DNA of 64,000 nt from Cymodocea nodosa (Eukaryota > Streptophyta > Magnoliopsida > Alismatales > Cymodoceaceae). Position numbers and translations under genes: made by a program. The stretch lies in contig CM072344.1 of NCBI GenBank assembly GCA_036874045.1, positions 9,520,501 through 9,584,500 of the forward strand, in the 5' to 3' direction. The first letter of the stretch is position 1. Every line of letters begins with the position of its first letter. Of this stretch, positions 44,470 to 57,730 are shown in pieces. A model generated the notes under the pieces. It was not told the origin of the DNA. It worked only from the letters and a program-made list of their open reading frames with translations, and did not search any database.

Positions 44470-45073
44470 ATTTGGGTTGTTTGTAGTTAAATTAGAAAAC
44501 CTATATTGTTCAATTAGATATTGTCTATTATATATATTAATAAATTCTTTTAAGGTAAACAAATAACTTTTCACATAAATTAAATATTAAATCCAATTTG
44601 TATTTTAACTGCAAGTGCATAGTGTATATTATATTTGTGTGCAAATATAGGTCGACACCAAAGAGATTGAGTAAGAATTGTGTACTATTTTAATTTTTAT
44701 GTCAAAGTTTATATTTGTTCAATTAAGCACTTCGTTGAGCTATAGTTAACTCAATGAACTTAGTTCGTGGAGTTACAGTTAACTCAACGGACTAACATCG
44801 TGGATTTAAGTTAACTCCACGACCCTACCTTTTCAGTTAAATGCTACTATTCATAGAGGAATTTGGCAATCCATTGGGCGGTTCCACAAAATGTAAATAA
44901 CATCTATTTGGGTTGTAAAAGGTTAAATCAGAAAATCAACTTGAATTTTTTATGCCTATATTAATAAATTCTCCTAGAAGTAAACAAACAACTTTTCACA
45001 CAAATTAGATATGAAGTCCAATTTGTATTTTAAACTACAAGTGCACAGTCCAATTTGTATTTTAATCAGGTTA
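44470..45073 (-). repeat. Family-T LTR fragments, partly duplicated
   Basis: Two head-to-tail pieces of the T LTR end: about 44470-44904 and 44905-45067. Both begin TATTTGGGTTG and carry the AAACAAA(T/C)AACTTTTCACA landmark of the solo T LTR (about 32905). The second breaks off after CTACAAGTGCACAG, followed by a stray 16-bp copy of TCCAATTTGTATTTTA, and then joins family-D LTR sequence. Confidence 0.7.
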
Positions 45074-46234
45074 AACTCATTACATTAGTGTTGTACACGT
45101 GGTGAATTAAAGGTTACAAATGTTATGTTGTATCACGTGAGTTGCACATGCTTAACTCGTTAAGTTAACATAACTGCATGTGTTGAGTTGCTATATTGAA
45201 CATTAAGGCAATGTGTTAGGTTAGCGTTATAAACTTAAGTTGTTATTTTTGCACGTGGTAAAATTTTTATTATAAAAACAATTGTTTATTATTAGTTCGT
45301 TGAGTTATCTGTAACACAACGGAGTTGGTTCGTTGAGTTATCGTAACACCATGAAGCTAGTTCGTTAAGTAGTGTAACACCATGGACTTAGTTCATTGAG
45401 TTAGCTACAATACTTGTCATGTGAGTTGTCACATGAGGAACTTGTTAAGTTAGAAACGTTAAGTTATATATGTACTTGTTTTACTCGTTTAGTTAATATT
45501 AACATAATGATTTATTATTACACTTGATGAAAAATTTTGGACGAGAAAGTTTATTTTGCAGGAAATTTTTCAAAGATCCAGGATTGATGATTAAAGAAAA
45601 TTCAAAATGTAAACGTGGGTCAGAACGTGTGTATTTCGATGAAAGAAAAAGAGAAAATGTAAAGAAGTGGAAAAGTGGTAGTGATTAAATGTGGAGGATA
45701 TGCATAAAGTGAAGATACAATATAAAAGGCATAGAATTCTCGTTGATCAGTTATCCCTACACACCAAACAAAAAATCTTTTCAGGGATCAAAAACACCTT
45801 TCGGGGAAAAGCTCTTAGAAGAAAATTCAATGAAGCATAAAAATGTAATATTTATGTCACTAAAGATCTGAAGTATTAGAAGAAAGCAAATTTGGTGAAG
45901 CAGAGACAGTCAGATATTCGTCACTGAAGAATTGCTAAAGAAGAAAAAGAAGAAGAAGAAAGATCTCAAATAGGGAGAAATATTTTAAATTCTGTAAATT
46001 AGTTTTCTCTGTTTGTAGTTATGAAATTATATAGATGAAACATTGTATCGATATATAATTGCATCTACAATTTCTGAGGAGAATTGAATTGTATATTGTA
46101 ATTGAAATCTTGAAGAAAAATGATTTTATGAAAATAGTGTCTCGACTTGTTTTTGAGTTTTGAAGTTTCAATTATAATCGAAAATGTTGAAAAACACAAT
46201 TCACCCCCCTCTTGTATAGCCATACGATCCTACA
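45074..46234 (+). repeat. Family-D LTR 1 (5' truncated)
   Basis: Lacks about the first 420 bp; homology begins at AACTCATTACATTAG. TATAAAAGG at 45721, (GAA)4 near 45950, end CCTACA. Confidence 0.83.
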
Positions 46235-46424
46235 AGTGGTATCAGAGCTTTGTTGATATAAAATCGATACCAACTTATTTAATATTATTGCTTATTCTGC
46301 CTTCCTTGTTTTTAAACAAAAACTAATATTTGAGCATACTCCTAAACTTCATGATTTAAGGCTCAAATTGTTTTAAAGTTTTTAAATTGTTTAAAATCAA
46401 ATAGGTTGAAAAATCTAAGGTAAT

Positions 46425-49400
46425 ATGGCTATTGGAAATGGTACTTTTTCTTTGTATGAAGACCAAAATCTTATTCGTCCTCCTTTATTTGATGGAATAC
46501 ATTTTGAATATTAGAAATATAGGATGACAGTCTTTCTTCAAAGTATAGATCATAAGTTATGATTCATGATTTGCAAACCATATACTCCGTTAACTATCTC
46601 TTATAATACTTGGACAATTACTAAAAAAGAAAATGAAACTCTGAATGCTAAAGGCTTAAATATTTTATTTTGTGCATTGAGTTATGAACAGTTCAATAAA
46701 GTGTCAACTTATAAATCTGCTTATGAGGTGTGGCATGCATTAGAAGTTTCACATGAAGGTACTTCTCAAGTTAAAGAGACTAAGATTAACATGTTAATTC
46801 ATAAGTATGAACTCTTTAAGATGCATGAAGATGAAAGTATTTCTGAGATGTTTTCCAGATTCCTTGATATCATAAACTCTTTAAAATGCTTAGGAAAGAA
46901 TTTTGAACAAAATGATTTGGTGAGGAAAATTCTTAGATCCCTAAGTTCTAAATGGTCTTAGAAAGTGACATCAATTGAGGAATCACGAGATTTAAATGTT
47001 TATACTATAAATGAACTTATAGGAAATTTAACAGCTTATGAAGTTCAATTAAATGAATCACTAAGTCACAACAAACTAAAAATGAAGAAAGAAATAACCT
47101 TCGAAATTAATTCAGATTCTAATATATCTACTAATGCTGACGAGGATTTGACTTCGCTGACTAGGAAATTCAAGAAAGCATGGAAAGCTAGGAAACAACA
47201 AAGGAATAGAAATGATAAACCCTTAACGTCAAAATCACTGAATGACAAGAATTCTTCATCAAGAAAGTATGTATGTTACAATTGCAAGAAACTTGGACAT
47301 CTTTCTCCAAATTGTCCTATAAGGAAAAATGAAAAGTATAGTAGGACAAATCAGAAGAAGATGACTTAGAAAACTTAGAAAATGTTTTACAAGAAAAAGG
47401 CTTTGAAGGTCACTTGGGATGACACGTTAGAAGAGTCTAAATATGAGGAATCATCATCAAAATCTTTACATTCAGAAGAAGAACAAGAGTTAGAAGACGT
47501 TGCTCATGTGTGCTTCATGGCAGATGAGTCTAAGGTAATATCTGATCTTGAAAGTCATTCAGATTTTAACTTTGATGAATTATTATGTGCTTATCATGCA
47601 TTATTACAAAAACTTAAAGTTTGTATACTGGAAAATAAGAATATTAGAAACTCTTTGTCCATTTTGGAAGAAGAAAATTGTTTCCTGTCTACTACTTTAG
47701 AAAAGTTTAAATGTGATAATGAAAATCATGTTAGAGATTTACATAAATTTAGATTTAATGAATGTGTCTTGCATGAACAAATACAGAATACAAATGCTAA
47801 AAAATTAAAAATAGAATCTGAAAATTAAATGTTGAGAAAGAAAATAAATGATCTTGAGTTAGAAATTGACAGATTAAAAATGAGAGAGTTAGATTTAAAT
47901 TCTACCATTGAGAAATAGAATTTAAGTCAAACTAAGTTAGACAAACTAACTAGTACCCCTACGATGTCATATAAATTTGGCTTAGGATTTGATTATCCTG
48001 AATCTCAAGCCAATAAAGGATTTTTTAGTTGTAGTTCAAGTAAATCTAGGACTAAAATTCCTTTTATTATGAAACAAGGTAATAAATATGTAGAAGTAGG
48101 TAATTCAAGGGATGAATCATGTAGTAATAATAATATAAACCAATGTGATTTATCTAAATGTACTTCTAACATGACTATCAATGTTTCTAAAAATCTTGTT
48201 TCTTGTTCTGGAAATTCAATCACTAATGCTTCAAAAATGTCAAACAATCATAGTAAACTGAAAATTCAGAAATCTAAGCATGAAATTCAAAACTTTGGTG
48301 TTAGACCAATTACTCATTCTGCATGTTCTTTATTTGAAAATTCTTGTGTAGAAAAAGATTTTGTATGTACTAAAAATTCGAATACAAGTACAAAATCTTG
48401 GTATGAACTTACTGAAATGTATGAGCATGACCAAAATAAATTAACATCTAATAAAAATCAACTTGGTCTTGGTTATACTACATCTGAAAACAAAAAGAAT
48501 GATTATAAGAGCAATAATGCTATAAGTAAGTATGATGCTAATGATAAATCATTAGTACTTACAACTAATAAGAATGTAAATGATAATGTTAAACTGTTTT
48601 TAAACAAAAAGAAGAAATATACATTTAATGAACTTAGTCCTCAACAACATTGGGTACCAAGAAACAGTTCTTCTTAATTTGTTTTGTAGGAGGAAACAAC
48701 ATCAAAATGGATATTGGATAGTGGAACATCAAGTTACAAGACCGGACAGAAGAGTCTATTGAAAAATTTTACAAATACCAAGAAAGGAAATGTTACATTT
48801 GGAAACAAAAGCAAGGATAAAATCATAGGTATGGGCAATGTTCAAATAACTCCTACTTGTGTTATTTGGAATGTACTATATATAGAAAACCTAGGATTTA
48901 ATTTGCTAAGTATTATAAAACTAACTAATAATGGATATTATGTATTATTTGAAGATGATGTATGCAAAATTATTGATACAAGTATAGATGAACTTAAGTT
49001 TATTACTAAAAGAAACGGTTTTGTATGTATTTTATCTTTACCTTCTAGTGTAGTTGATTTAAATTCATGTTTGCTAGCTGAAACTAGTGATGCATATCTA
49101 TGGCATAGAAAGATCGGACATATAAATATGAAACTGTTGCATAAATTATCTATAAAACATTTAGTGAGAGGTTTACCAAAGATTAAATACTCAAAGGATT
49201 TCATGTATGATGCATGTGAGTAAGGTAAACTTTATAAAAACTCTTTTAAATCCAAAACTAATATATCAAGCAAGAGAGTCTTAGAACTTATACATATGGA
49301 TCTATTTGGACCAACAAGAATCATGAGTCTTGGTGGTAAATGGAATGTATTTATTTTAGTAGATGACTTCTCTAGATACACTTAGGTATACTTTCTAGCA

Positions 49401-51779
49401 TCTAAGACAGAAGTTTTTGAAAAGTTTAAAATGTTTTGCAATCTTGTTCAAAATGAACAATGTGTCTTTGTTAAAAAACGTAGGAGTGATCATGGTACTG
49501 AATTTGATAATGATTAAATAGATAATTACTGTATAGATCATGACATTGATCATAGATTTTCTTTTCCAAGAGCACTGTCTCAAAATGGTGTTGTTGAGAG
49601 AAAGAATAGATCACTTCAGGAAATGATCAGAATTATGTTAAATGAACATAATTTACCTCAAAATCTTTGGGCTGAAGTAGCCAATACAGCTTGTTATATT
49701 ATTAACAGAAGTCACTTAAGATCTCTTGTTAATAAAACTCCTTTTGAAATTATGTTTGATAGGGTTTAAAAAATTTCCTATATGATACCATTTGGCTGTA
49801 AGTGTTTGATAAAAAGGATAAATTTCAAGCCAAAGTAGATGAAGGAATTTTTGTAAGTTACTCTACTAGAAGTAAAGCCTATAAAGTATATAACAAAACT
49901 TCTAGAACTATTGAAGAAACCCTCCATGTAAGCTTCAATGAAAATTCTTTTAGAGAATCTCAATTTAAAGCAGATAATGATGAATATGATCAATTTCCTA
50001 AAAGAATTAGAGATCAATAGAGAGATTGAAGATTTATCTGAGAAAATCAAAAATATAAACTTAAATGATCAAACTAATGATGAAAGTGATGTACCTCCCG
50101 ATGTTGATGAGAATATTGAGGAAAATCAAAGAAATTGGTGTTATTCTTCATCACATCCCATCACTCAAGTTATTGCTAATATTAGTGAGAGAGTTAAAAC
50201 TAGAGCTTCAATAAATTTAAATAGTATGTGTACGTTTGTTTCTATGGTGGAACCAAGGAATATAGAAGAATCATTATCTAATGAAAATTGGACAGTGGCA
50301 ATACAAGAAGAACTAAATGAATTCATCAGAAATGATGTTTGGGAATTAGTCTCTCCACCAAAACATCAGTCCATAATAAGTACAAAGTGGATCTTTAGAA
50401 ACAAAACTAATGAGACTAGTCAAGTTATAAGGAACAAAGCTAGATTAGTTGCACAAGGGTATACACTAGAAGAAGGACTAGATTATGATGAAACATTTGC
50501 TCCTATTGCTAGGTTAGAAAGTATTAGAATATTATTGGCCTACGCTTGTTATATGGATTTTAAACTATATCAAATGGATGTCAAGAGTGCATTTCTAAAT
50601 GGTTTAATTAATGAAGAAGTTTATGTAAAACAATCACCTGGATTTGAAGATATTAAAAATCCTGACTTTGTGTATAAATTGAAGAAAGCTTTATATAGTT
50701 TGAAGCAAGCACCTAGATCGTGGTATGAAATGTTTTCTACTTTTTTAATAGAACATGGATATATCATGGGAAAAGTAGACCATACTCTATTTATCAAGAG
50801 AGATGATAAAGATCAGATTGTTGTTCAAATATATGTAGATGATATAATCTTTGGAGCAACTTCTAATAAAATGATAAAAATATCTTCTAAAAAGATGACT
50901 AGTCAGTTTGAAATGAGTATGATAGGGGAACTTTCATATTTTCTAGGACTTTAAATTAAGCAAATGGATAAAGGTATATTTTTAAATTAGGAAAAATATG
51001 CAGATGAAATGCTTAAAAATTTAATTTTAATGATACAAGGATTCGAGGAACTCCTATGAGTACTTCTTTAAAGTTAGATATTGATGACATAGGAAAATCA
51101 ATAGATTAAAGAAAATACAGAAGTATGATTAGTTCTTTACTTTATTTGACAACTAGTAGACCTGATATTATGTCTACTGTATGCTTGTGCTAGATTTCAA
51201 TCTAATCTTGAAGAATCACACTCAATTGATGTTAAAAGAATATTTAGATATATACAAGGAACTAAAAATTTTAGACTGTATTATTCTAAGGATAGTTCAA
51301 TAGATCTTATAGGATATACTGATGCTGATTACGTAGGATCTAAGTCAGATGGAAAAAGTACCAGTGGCACATGTCAATTATTAGGAAATAATTTGGTGTC
51401 ATGGTTTATTAAAAAGCAAAACTGTGTAGCACTTTCAACCACTGAAACTAAATATGTTGTTGCTGCATTGTGTTGCACTCAGATTCTGTAGATAAGGCAA
51501 ACTTTAGAAGACTTTGGATTATCTTATGATACAACTGAGATTTATTGTGATAGTAGTTCTGCAATAAATCTTTCCAAAAATCCTGTATTGCATTCTAGAG
51601 CAAAGCATATAGAGGTTAGACATCATTTTCTAAGAGATAACGTAATTGAAGGAAAAATTAAATTAGGATTTGTGTTTAGTAAAAATCAATTAGCTGATAT
51701 TTTTACAAAACCTCTAGATGAAACTACTTTCTACAACATAAGATTAAATTTAGGTATTTGTAGGCTATGTGATGTGTAA
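46425..51779 (+). pseudogene. Family-D gag-pol polyprotein (broken, mostly one frame)
   Basis: From ATG 46425 (MAIGNGTFSLYEDQN) most of the 5.35 kb stays in one frame. Gag: YEVWHALEVSHEGTSQVKET; zinc knuckle CYNCKKLGHLSPNCP at about 47274-47318; coiled coil 47560-47880. Protease WILDSGTSSYKTG about 48710. Integrase: LWHRKIGHINMKLLHKL (49095), core FILVDDFSRYT (49355). Reverse transcriptase 50290-50960: QGYTLEEGLDYDETFAPIAR, QMDVKSAFLNG, IYVDDIIFGAT with YVDD at 50832-50843. RNase H to 51779 with FTKPLDETTF. In-frame stops at 46512-46514, 46560-46562, 46959-46961 and later, with frameshifts near 49780-50035 and 51000-51190. The FGAT after YVDDIIF is Sirevirus-like. Confidence 0.9.
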
Positions 51780-53326
51780 AAAGCTTAGACTCCACAAAAG
51801 ATTAATTTTGTTGATGATGTTATTTACCTCATAGATATTATATACTTATCATAAATATCTAAGTAATATCTAAATTGCTGCATAAGATACTATGTATTTA
51901 TTGTAATATTATAGTAGTATCTTATTGATTTTAAGTATTTTGTCAAGTTTGATGGTTTTCAAAATTTTAAGTGGAAGTGTAAATGAAAAACATTAAATAC
52001 TTCTTGAATCCTGAAATTTTGATTAAATGTTTTCTTTGGATCAATGACAGTACATATGATCATGAATGAATTTGACTTGATTGATTAAACTTGTAGAATA
52101 ATTTATATGTAAATCATCTTAAACTTCTAATCAAAAGTATGAGCTTATTGAAACTGATTCATATTTTCAGTAAAATCATAGACATAAAAATTGTATGAGA
52201 TTTGCGTTTTATTGCATCTGTATTAATGGAATACATATATACTATGCTTAAAATGAAAAGTGCTTGCAAAGTGAAAATCTTTGAGAGTTTATTGATCAAT
52301 TTGATCACGAGCCTTTTGTACCTAAGTAGATAGGTATGTAAGGATTGTTGTTCTAAAAAAAGATTTTTTAAATCTGGCAGCCTAAGATCCTGATTAGATC
52401 TAGGATTGTTGATTGAAAGCTCATTACACGGGTACATTAGAAAGCTCTTGTATGATTCAAACTTTTCAAACTAACTTTTAAAGAAAATTATCAATATTTA
52501 CTGTTTTGAAAAGAAAAGGTTGTTTCATTAACTACAGATATCTTTGAATCGAATATAGTTTCTACCAATATGATTGCTGATTTATTGAATCAACATTAGT
52601 ACTTTTGACTATGTTTATTTGAGATACATTCCTTTATTCTTCTTGTGTTAATCATATTAAGTTTAAAGTTATGTTTTGATTTATATATGAATGAAGTTGA
52701 TTCTTGAAATCATTTATGATAAATTAAGGATGACAGAAATCGTTTGAAAAGAGAATTTAAAGTGTAGATATAATTAACATCTATCTTATACAAATATATT
52801 TTATAAGTAATTGAATATATTTGAAGTATATTTGTAGGGGGAGGAATAACAATGTCCAAAACAGATTAATATAATTTAGAATACAAATCTTGGTTAATCT
52901 GAGTTTAGTCCTCTTAAGGTCTTGATGAAATAATTTAAAAGACAAACAAACTATTTTAGATTCATAAAAAGAATATTAGAATAGTTTACAATGCTCTTAA
53001 GATGATGTTTTATATAAGTTAATTATAGCTTGTGTGTTGTCTTTAGAAGGTTTTAGTTGAAAGCATCCGAAACTTGTTTTTGGTAAAGTGTACTAACTAA
53101 ACATTATGTTATGTAAAGTAATGAGTAAAACTGCCTCTAAACAACGTTTTACTCATTAGGTTAGTTAACTCAACGAGTTATGCTTAAATATTTTAGGTAC
53201 CTTGATTGAATAAACTTTATTCAATTTTCATTTAAAATCCAAACCCGACTTCTATACACATTAAGTTAGTCGCCTAAAACCCTATTTAAACACTTATTAC
53301 ATGGGCACTTAAGTTATTCATAAAAT
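51780..53326 (+). other. Spacer between pol and extra ORF (family D)
   Basis: Non-coding, AT-rich, with a purine block GTAGGGGGAGG at 52834-52844. About 51900-52860 resembles, in reverse orientation, 62800-63720 of the family-T element (shared words around CCTAAGATCCTGATTAGATC and GAAAGCTCTTGTATGATTC). TTAACTCAACGAGTTA occurs at about 53165. Confidence 0.55.
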
Positions 53327-55638
53327 TTGTCTGAAAATCTTTCCCACTTGTTCCTGTTACAACCTGCGACGATGGTCTCCAAGTATTACAAAGGTTGTGG
53401 CAGAGGAAAAGGCAAAAGCAAAGGAGATAGAAAAGGAAAAGAAATAGATACTAATGAAGTTCCACAAGCTTGGTTTAAGAAAATACTTCAAGTGGACAAA
53501 AGGTTAGCAAAAATTTATAGTGAATATTTCTTTCCTGAAGAAATACTGAATGAAGTTAGATTAGAACTTCATGACACTGATGAACGTATTAAATACATGG
53601 GTATTTGAAGCAAGTTTGATAGAGAATATAGAATGAAGTGTGCTGAAATTGCATTTTTAGAATAGTATGCAAAATATATGGAAAAAGGTGTAGGTACATC
53701 AATTAGAATTCCTCAAACACCCATAATCGTACAAGATTACATGCATTTTAGGAAGAACATGAATCTGTTATTCCTACTCCTTTGTATTCAAAAGAAAAAC
53801 AAACAAATATTGTTGTGGATAAAAGAAAAGTTGAAGGTCTTCGAAAGGTAATAGCAATAGAAAGTGCCTTAGAGGAATTAAACCAGAAAACTTTTATGGA
53901 ATAATTTCAAAAGAAAACAGCAAAACTTGAAGAAGAGAAATAGATGTGTTATAAAAGAAGAAAAATAAGAAAAATTAGGTTTGAGGAAACAAAGTTTGCT
54001 GGAAAAGAAAAATTAGATGAGCATTTATTTCCAAAGGACAATGTATGTCTAGACATTGTTCCTTTTAGTGCATCTGAAAAACTCATCAATTCCGAGCATA
54101 CTGAAACTGATGAAGATAATGAGACTTTATTTTCTCTTGCTAGAAAACTTAAAAAGAAATCCAAGTCAAATATGAGTTCAAGTTTTTCTATTGGTTCAAG
54201 CCATGATGATGTAGCAATTGAACAATCAGAGCATCAAGCAACTGACATAGAACAAGTTATTGCAAATATAATTGAAAATGTTGAGGCAGTAACTAGTTCA
54301 CAAGCTGAATTGTTTGGAGTAGCGGATATTGAAAAAGTTAAGACTCTAGAAGAGCTTAATGTCAATCAGCCTTCTTTAGAATCTATAGAAGTAGAGTCTG
54401 AGAATTCATAACATGTATCAATGGAGATATCTATTGAACAAAATAAACAATTACAGATAGATACACCGCCTGTAGAATTTGTGGAAAAATTGAACTCTAA
54501 ACATTCTATAGAGATTGAACAGATGAATGTTGAGCATATTGAAGATGTTCCTTACACTATTGAAGCTGAAGAATCAAGCTTACATACGTAGCTTCAAGAA
54601 AATAATTTCTTAAAGGAACAACATGACATTCATTTTGAAGAAGAGGTTCCTGAAGATGAAGTAAATTCTGAATCAAGGCTTCAGGTATCACCTTCTTTGT
54701 ATAAAGTATTACACATTCAAGGTAATTCAATTTATTTTAGATCTGAGGAAGCATTGTAGAAATACAATAATCTGATTACAAGTTAGATTCTACATGCTCG
54801 ATGAATAAAGTTCAGAAATTTGATGGAAATAAGAGATCTATTTGAGTTTCAAGGACTAATTCAATTCTTGCCAGTTGAAACAAAATGGAAACAATATAAA
54901 GAGCTTATTGCAGTTTTTTACGACAATCTAGTCAAGAATGACAATATACTGATAACTCAAATAAATCAACAGGAGTTTACATTGTATCCTGAATTAATTT
55001 TTGAAGTTTTGGGATTGAAGAATGAAGGTTTTGTGTTAACTAACAGATTTGACATGATTAGATAGTTGGAATGGGACATTCACTCGTTGTCAAAGATTCC
55101 AGATGTATATAGTGAAATGAGATTAATGGAAAATCTGAATGCAGAGGTAAGGTTTATTGCAAATATATTGCATGCCAATTTATTTCAGAGAGTCGGACAT
55201 AATATGGAAGTTAGCAGAAGCTATTTATATGCAACTTATAGCTTTCTGAATAGAATTCAAATCAATTAGCTTGATGTATTCATTTCTTAACTATAGCATA
55301 TGAGTTCAAAGTTATTTTTTGGTGATGCTGTATGTAGACTCCTTGCAAACCTATTAAATTTATCTGACTTGCATTCTGAAACTAAAGGCATGAGAGCCTT
55401 TAGTGTAAAAGATTTGCAAAAATTCTAGGTCATGCATCAACCTCAATGACAACAACAACAACCTGACTGTACAGAACATATACAACCACAACAGCCAAGT
55501 TATTCAGTTCGAGCAGAACAGCAACCCCAACTACCTCTTTTCATAGATGATGTGCTTAACGAAATCAGAAATGATATTAGGCATCTAGGAGATAAAATAT
55601 GTAATGCTATAAGTGATATACTTAGGAGGGATAGATAA
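53327..55638 (+). pseudogene. Extra Sirevirus ORF with putative plant transposon protein domain (broken)
   Basis: Downstream of pol, same strand, about 770 codons. Basic start (GCGRGKGKSKGDRKGKE, 53380-53450), a frameshift between about 53608 and 53944, then one frame to the stop at 55636-55638 with several internal stops. Acidic Ser/Glu-rich middle (54000-54700). The part from 54820 to 55270 (FEFQGLIQFLPVETKWKQYK, LIAVFYDNL, PELIFEVLGLKNEGF, ILHANLFQRVGHN) fits the pattern of the 'putative plant transposon protein' domain (GL-x2-FL...FY-x-NL...LGL). C-terminus: Gln-rich, then IDDVLNEIRNDIRHLGDKI. Sireviruses often carry an ORF here, usually called env-like; I see no signal peptide or membrane segment. 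Function unknown. Confidence 0.65.
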
Positions 55639-56155
55639 ATGTCTATTTGCTTGTTTCTAAATACAAAATGTAATGTTTATATTTATTGTTTGATTGTTTG
55701 AACGATACATTTTTCTGTATATGGTTCAATTCTTATTTATGTTTACAGAAAGTTGAGCTGTATACACTTATCTCTTGATTTATATACTATGTAATCATCT
55801 TTTTGATTAATGACAAAAAGGGGGAGAAATGTAGAAGATGATTATGATTTTAATTACATATATTATGAAGGGAGATGATATTTATGTGGTTATTGTAATC
55901 TAATAGATGATAATGTAATCTGAAAGAAAATTTTGTGGTTATCAAAATCTGAAAGATACTTATGTAATTATTGACATCTAAAAGTTTTATTTATGAGAGG
56001 TGAATTTTTACACAAATAATAGAAATAAGCTTAAGTGAACTTAAGTCAACAAACTTGTTTGTTGAATTAAAAATTAACCCAATGAAGTTGCTTTGTTGAG
56101 TTATATATTTCATAATTGATTTAATATGGTTTTGTCATCATTAAAAGGGGGAGAT
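55639..56155 (+). other. Family-D 3' untranslated region and polypurine tracts
   Basis: Two purine tracts, AAAAAGGGGGAGAAATG at about 55816-55832 and AAAAGGGGGAGA at 56143-56154, the second directly before the LTR. The first may be a relic or second plus-strand primer. Confidence 0.6.
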
Positions 56156-57730
56156 TGTTGAGTATTTTATTTTGATGATGTGTGCTGAATGAAAGTGATC
56201 ATATTTGCTTAATTACAATTGCTTGTGAAAAGAAATTAAAAATATCAATTAATATAGAAAAAGCTTACTGATATAAATACTTGTCTGTATTGGATCTGAA
56301 ATTATACTAAGTTAAATAATTAGTCGTTTCGTTGCGTTAATTTCTCATTTAACTAAACGTTAACTTAATGTGTGTTTTTATTGAAAAATATGATATGTTT
56401 TAAAGTTATATTTTCTGTATCATGAACAGTGAACGTTTAGACAACTCGTTAAGTTAGAGTGTTATTTGTATAGAGATCACGTGACAACTCGTTAAGTTAG
56501 AAGTTAAAGGTTAAAATAAGTCACGTGAGAACTCGTTAAGTTAGTGAGTAAAAGAAGAGACGAACTCGTTACGTTAGTGTTGTACACGTGGTGAATTAAA
56601 GGTTACGAATGTTATGTTGTATCACATTAGTTGCACATGTTTAACTCGTTAAGTTAACATAACTGCACACGTTGAGTTGCTATATTGAACATTAAGGCAA
56701 CGCGTTGGGTTAGCGTTATAAACTTAAGTTGTTATTTTTGCACGTGGTAAAATTCTTATTATAAAAATATTTGTTTATTACTGGTTCATTGAGTTATCTG
56801 TAACACAACGAAGTTGGTTTGTTGAGTTATCGTAACACCACGAAGCTAGTTCGTTAAGTTAGCGTAACACCATGGACTTAGTTCATTGAGTTAGCTACAA
56901 TACTTGTCACGTGAGTTGTCACATAGGAACTTGTTAAGTTCGAAACGTTAAGTTATATATGTATTTGTTTTACTCGTTTAGTTAATATTAACACAATGAC
57001 TTATTATTACACTTGATGAAAAATTTTGGACGAGAAAGTTTATTTTGCAGGAAATTTTTCAAAGATCTAAGATTGATGATTAAAGAAAATTCGAAATGTA
57101 AACGTGAGTTAGAACGTGTGTATTTCGATGAAGGAAACAGAGAAAATGTGAAGAAGTGGAAAATTAGTAGTGATTAAATGTGGAGGATATGCATAAAGTG
57201 AAGATACAATATAAAAGGCATAGAATTCTCGTTGATTAGTTATCCTTGCACACCAAACGAAAAATCTTTTTAGGGATCAAAAACACCTTCCGGGGAAAAG
57301 GTCTCAAATGGAAGAAAATTAAGTGAAGCAGAAAATGGTAATATTTATGTCATTGAAGATCTAAAGTATTAGAAGAAAGAAAATTCGGTGAAGTAGAGAT
57401 AGTTAGATATTCATCATTGAAGAATTGTTGAAGAAGAAAAAGAAGAAGAAGAAGAAAGATCTCAAATAGGGAGAAATATTTTAAATTCTGCAAATTAGTT
57501 TTCTCTATTTGTTGTTATGAAATTGTATAGATGAAACATGGTATTGATAAATAATTGTATCTACAATTTCTGAGGAGAATTGAATTGTATATTGTAATTG
57601 AAACCTTGAAGAAAAACGATTTTATGAAAACAGTGTCTCAACTTGTTTTTGAGTTTTGAAGTTTCAATTATAATCGAAAATGTTGAAAAACACAATTCAC
57701 CCCCCTCTTGTGTAGTCATACGATCCTACA
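56156..57730 (+). repeat. Family-D LTR 2 (complete)
   Basis: 1575 bp, TGTTGAGTATT...CGATCCTACA, shared between the two internal regions. TATAAAAGG at 57210, (GAA)5 near 57440. The motif cluster spans about 56440-56960. Confidence 0.9.

Noticed and set aside
53327-55638. Retroviral envelope protein
   Set aside because: No signal peptide, furin site or membrane segment in any fragment, despite the usual 'env-like' label for this position.
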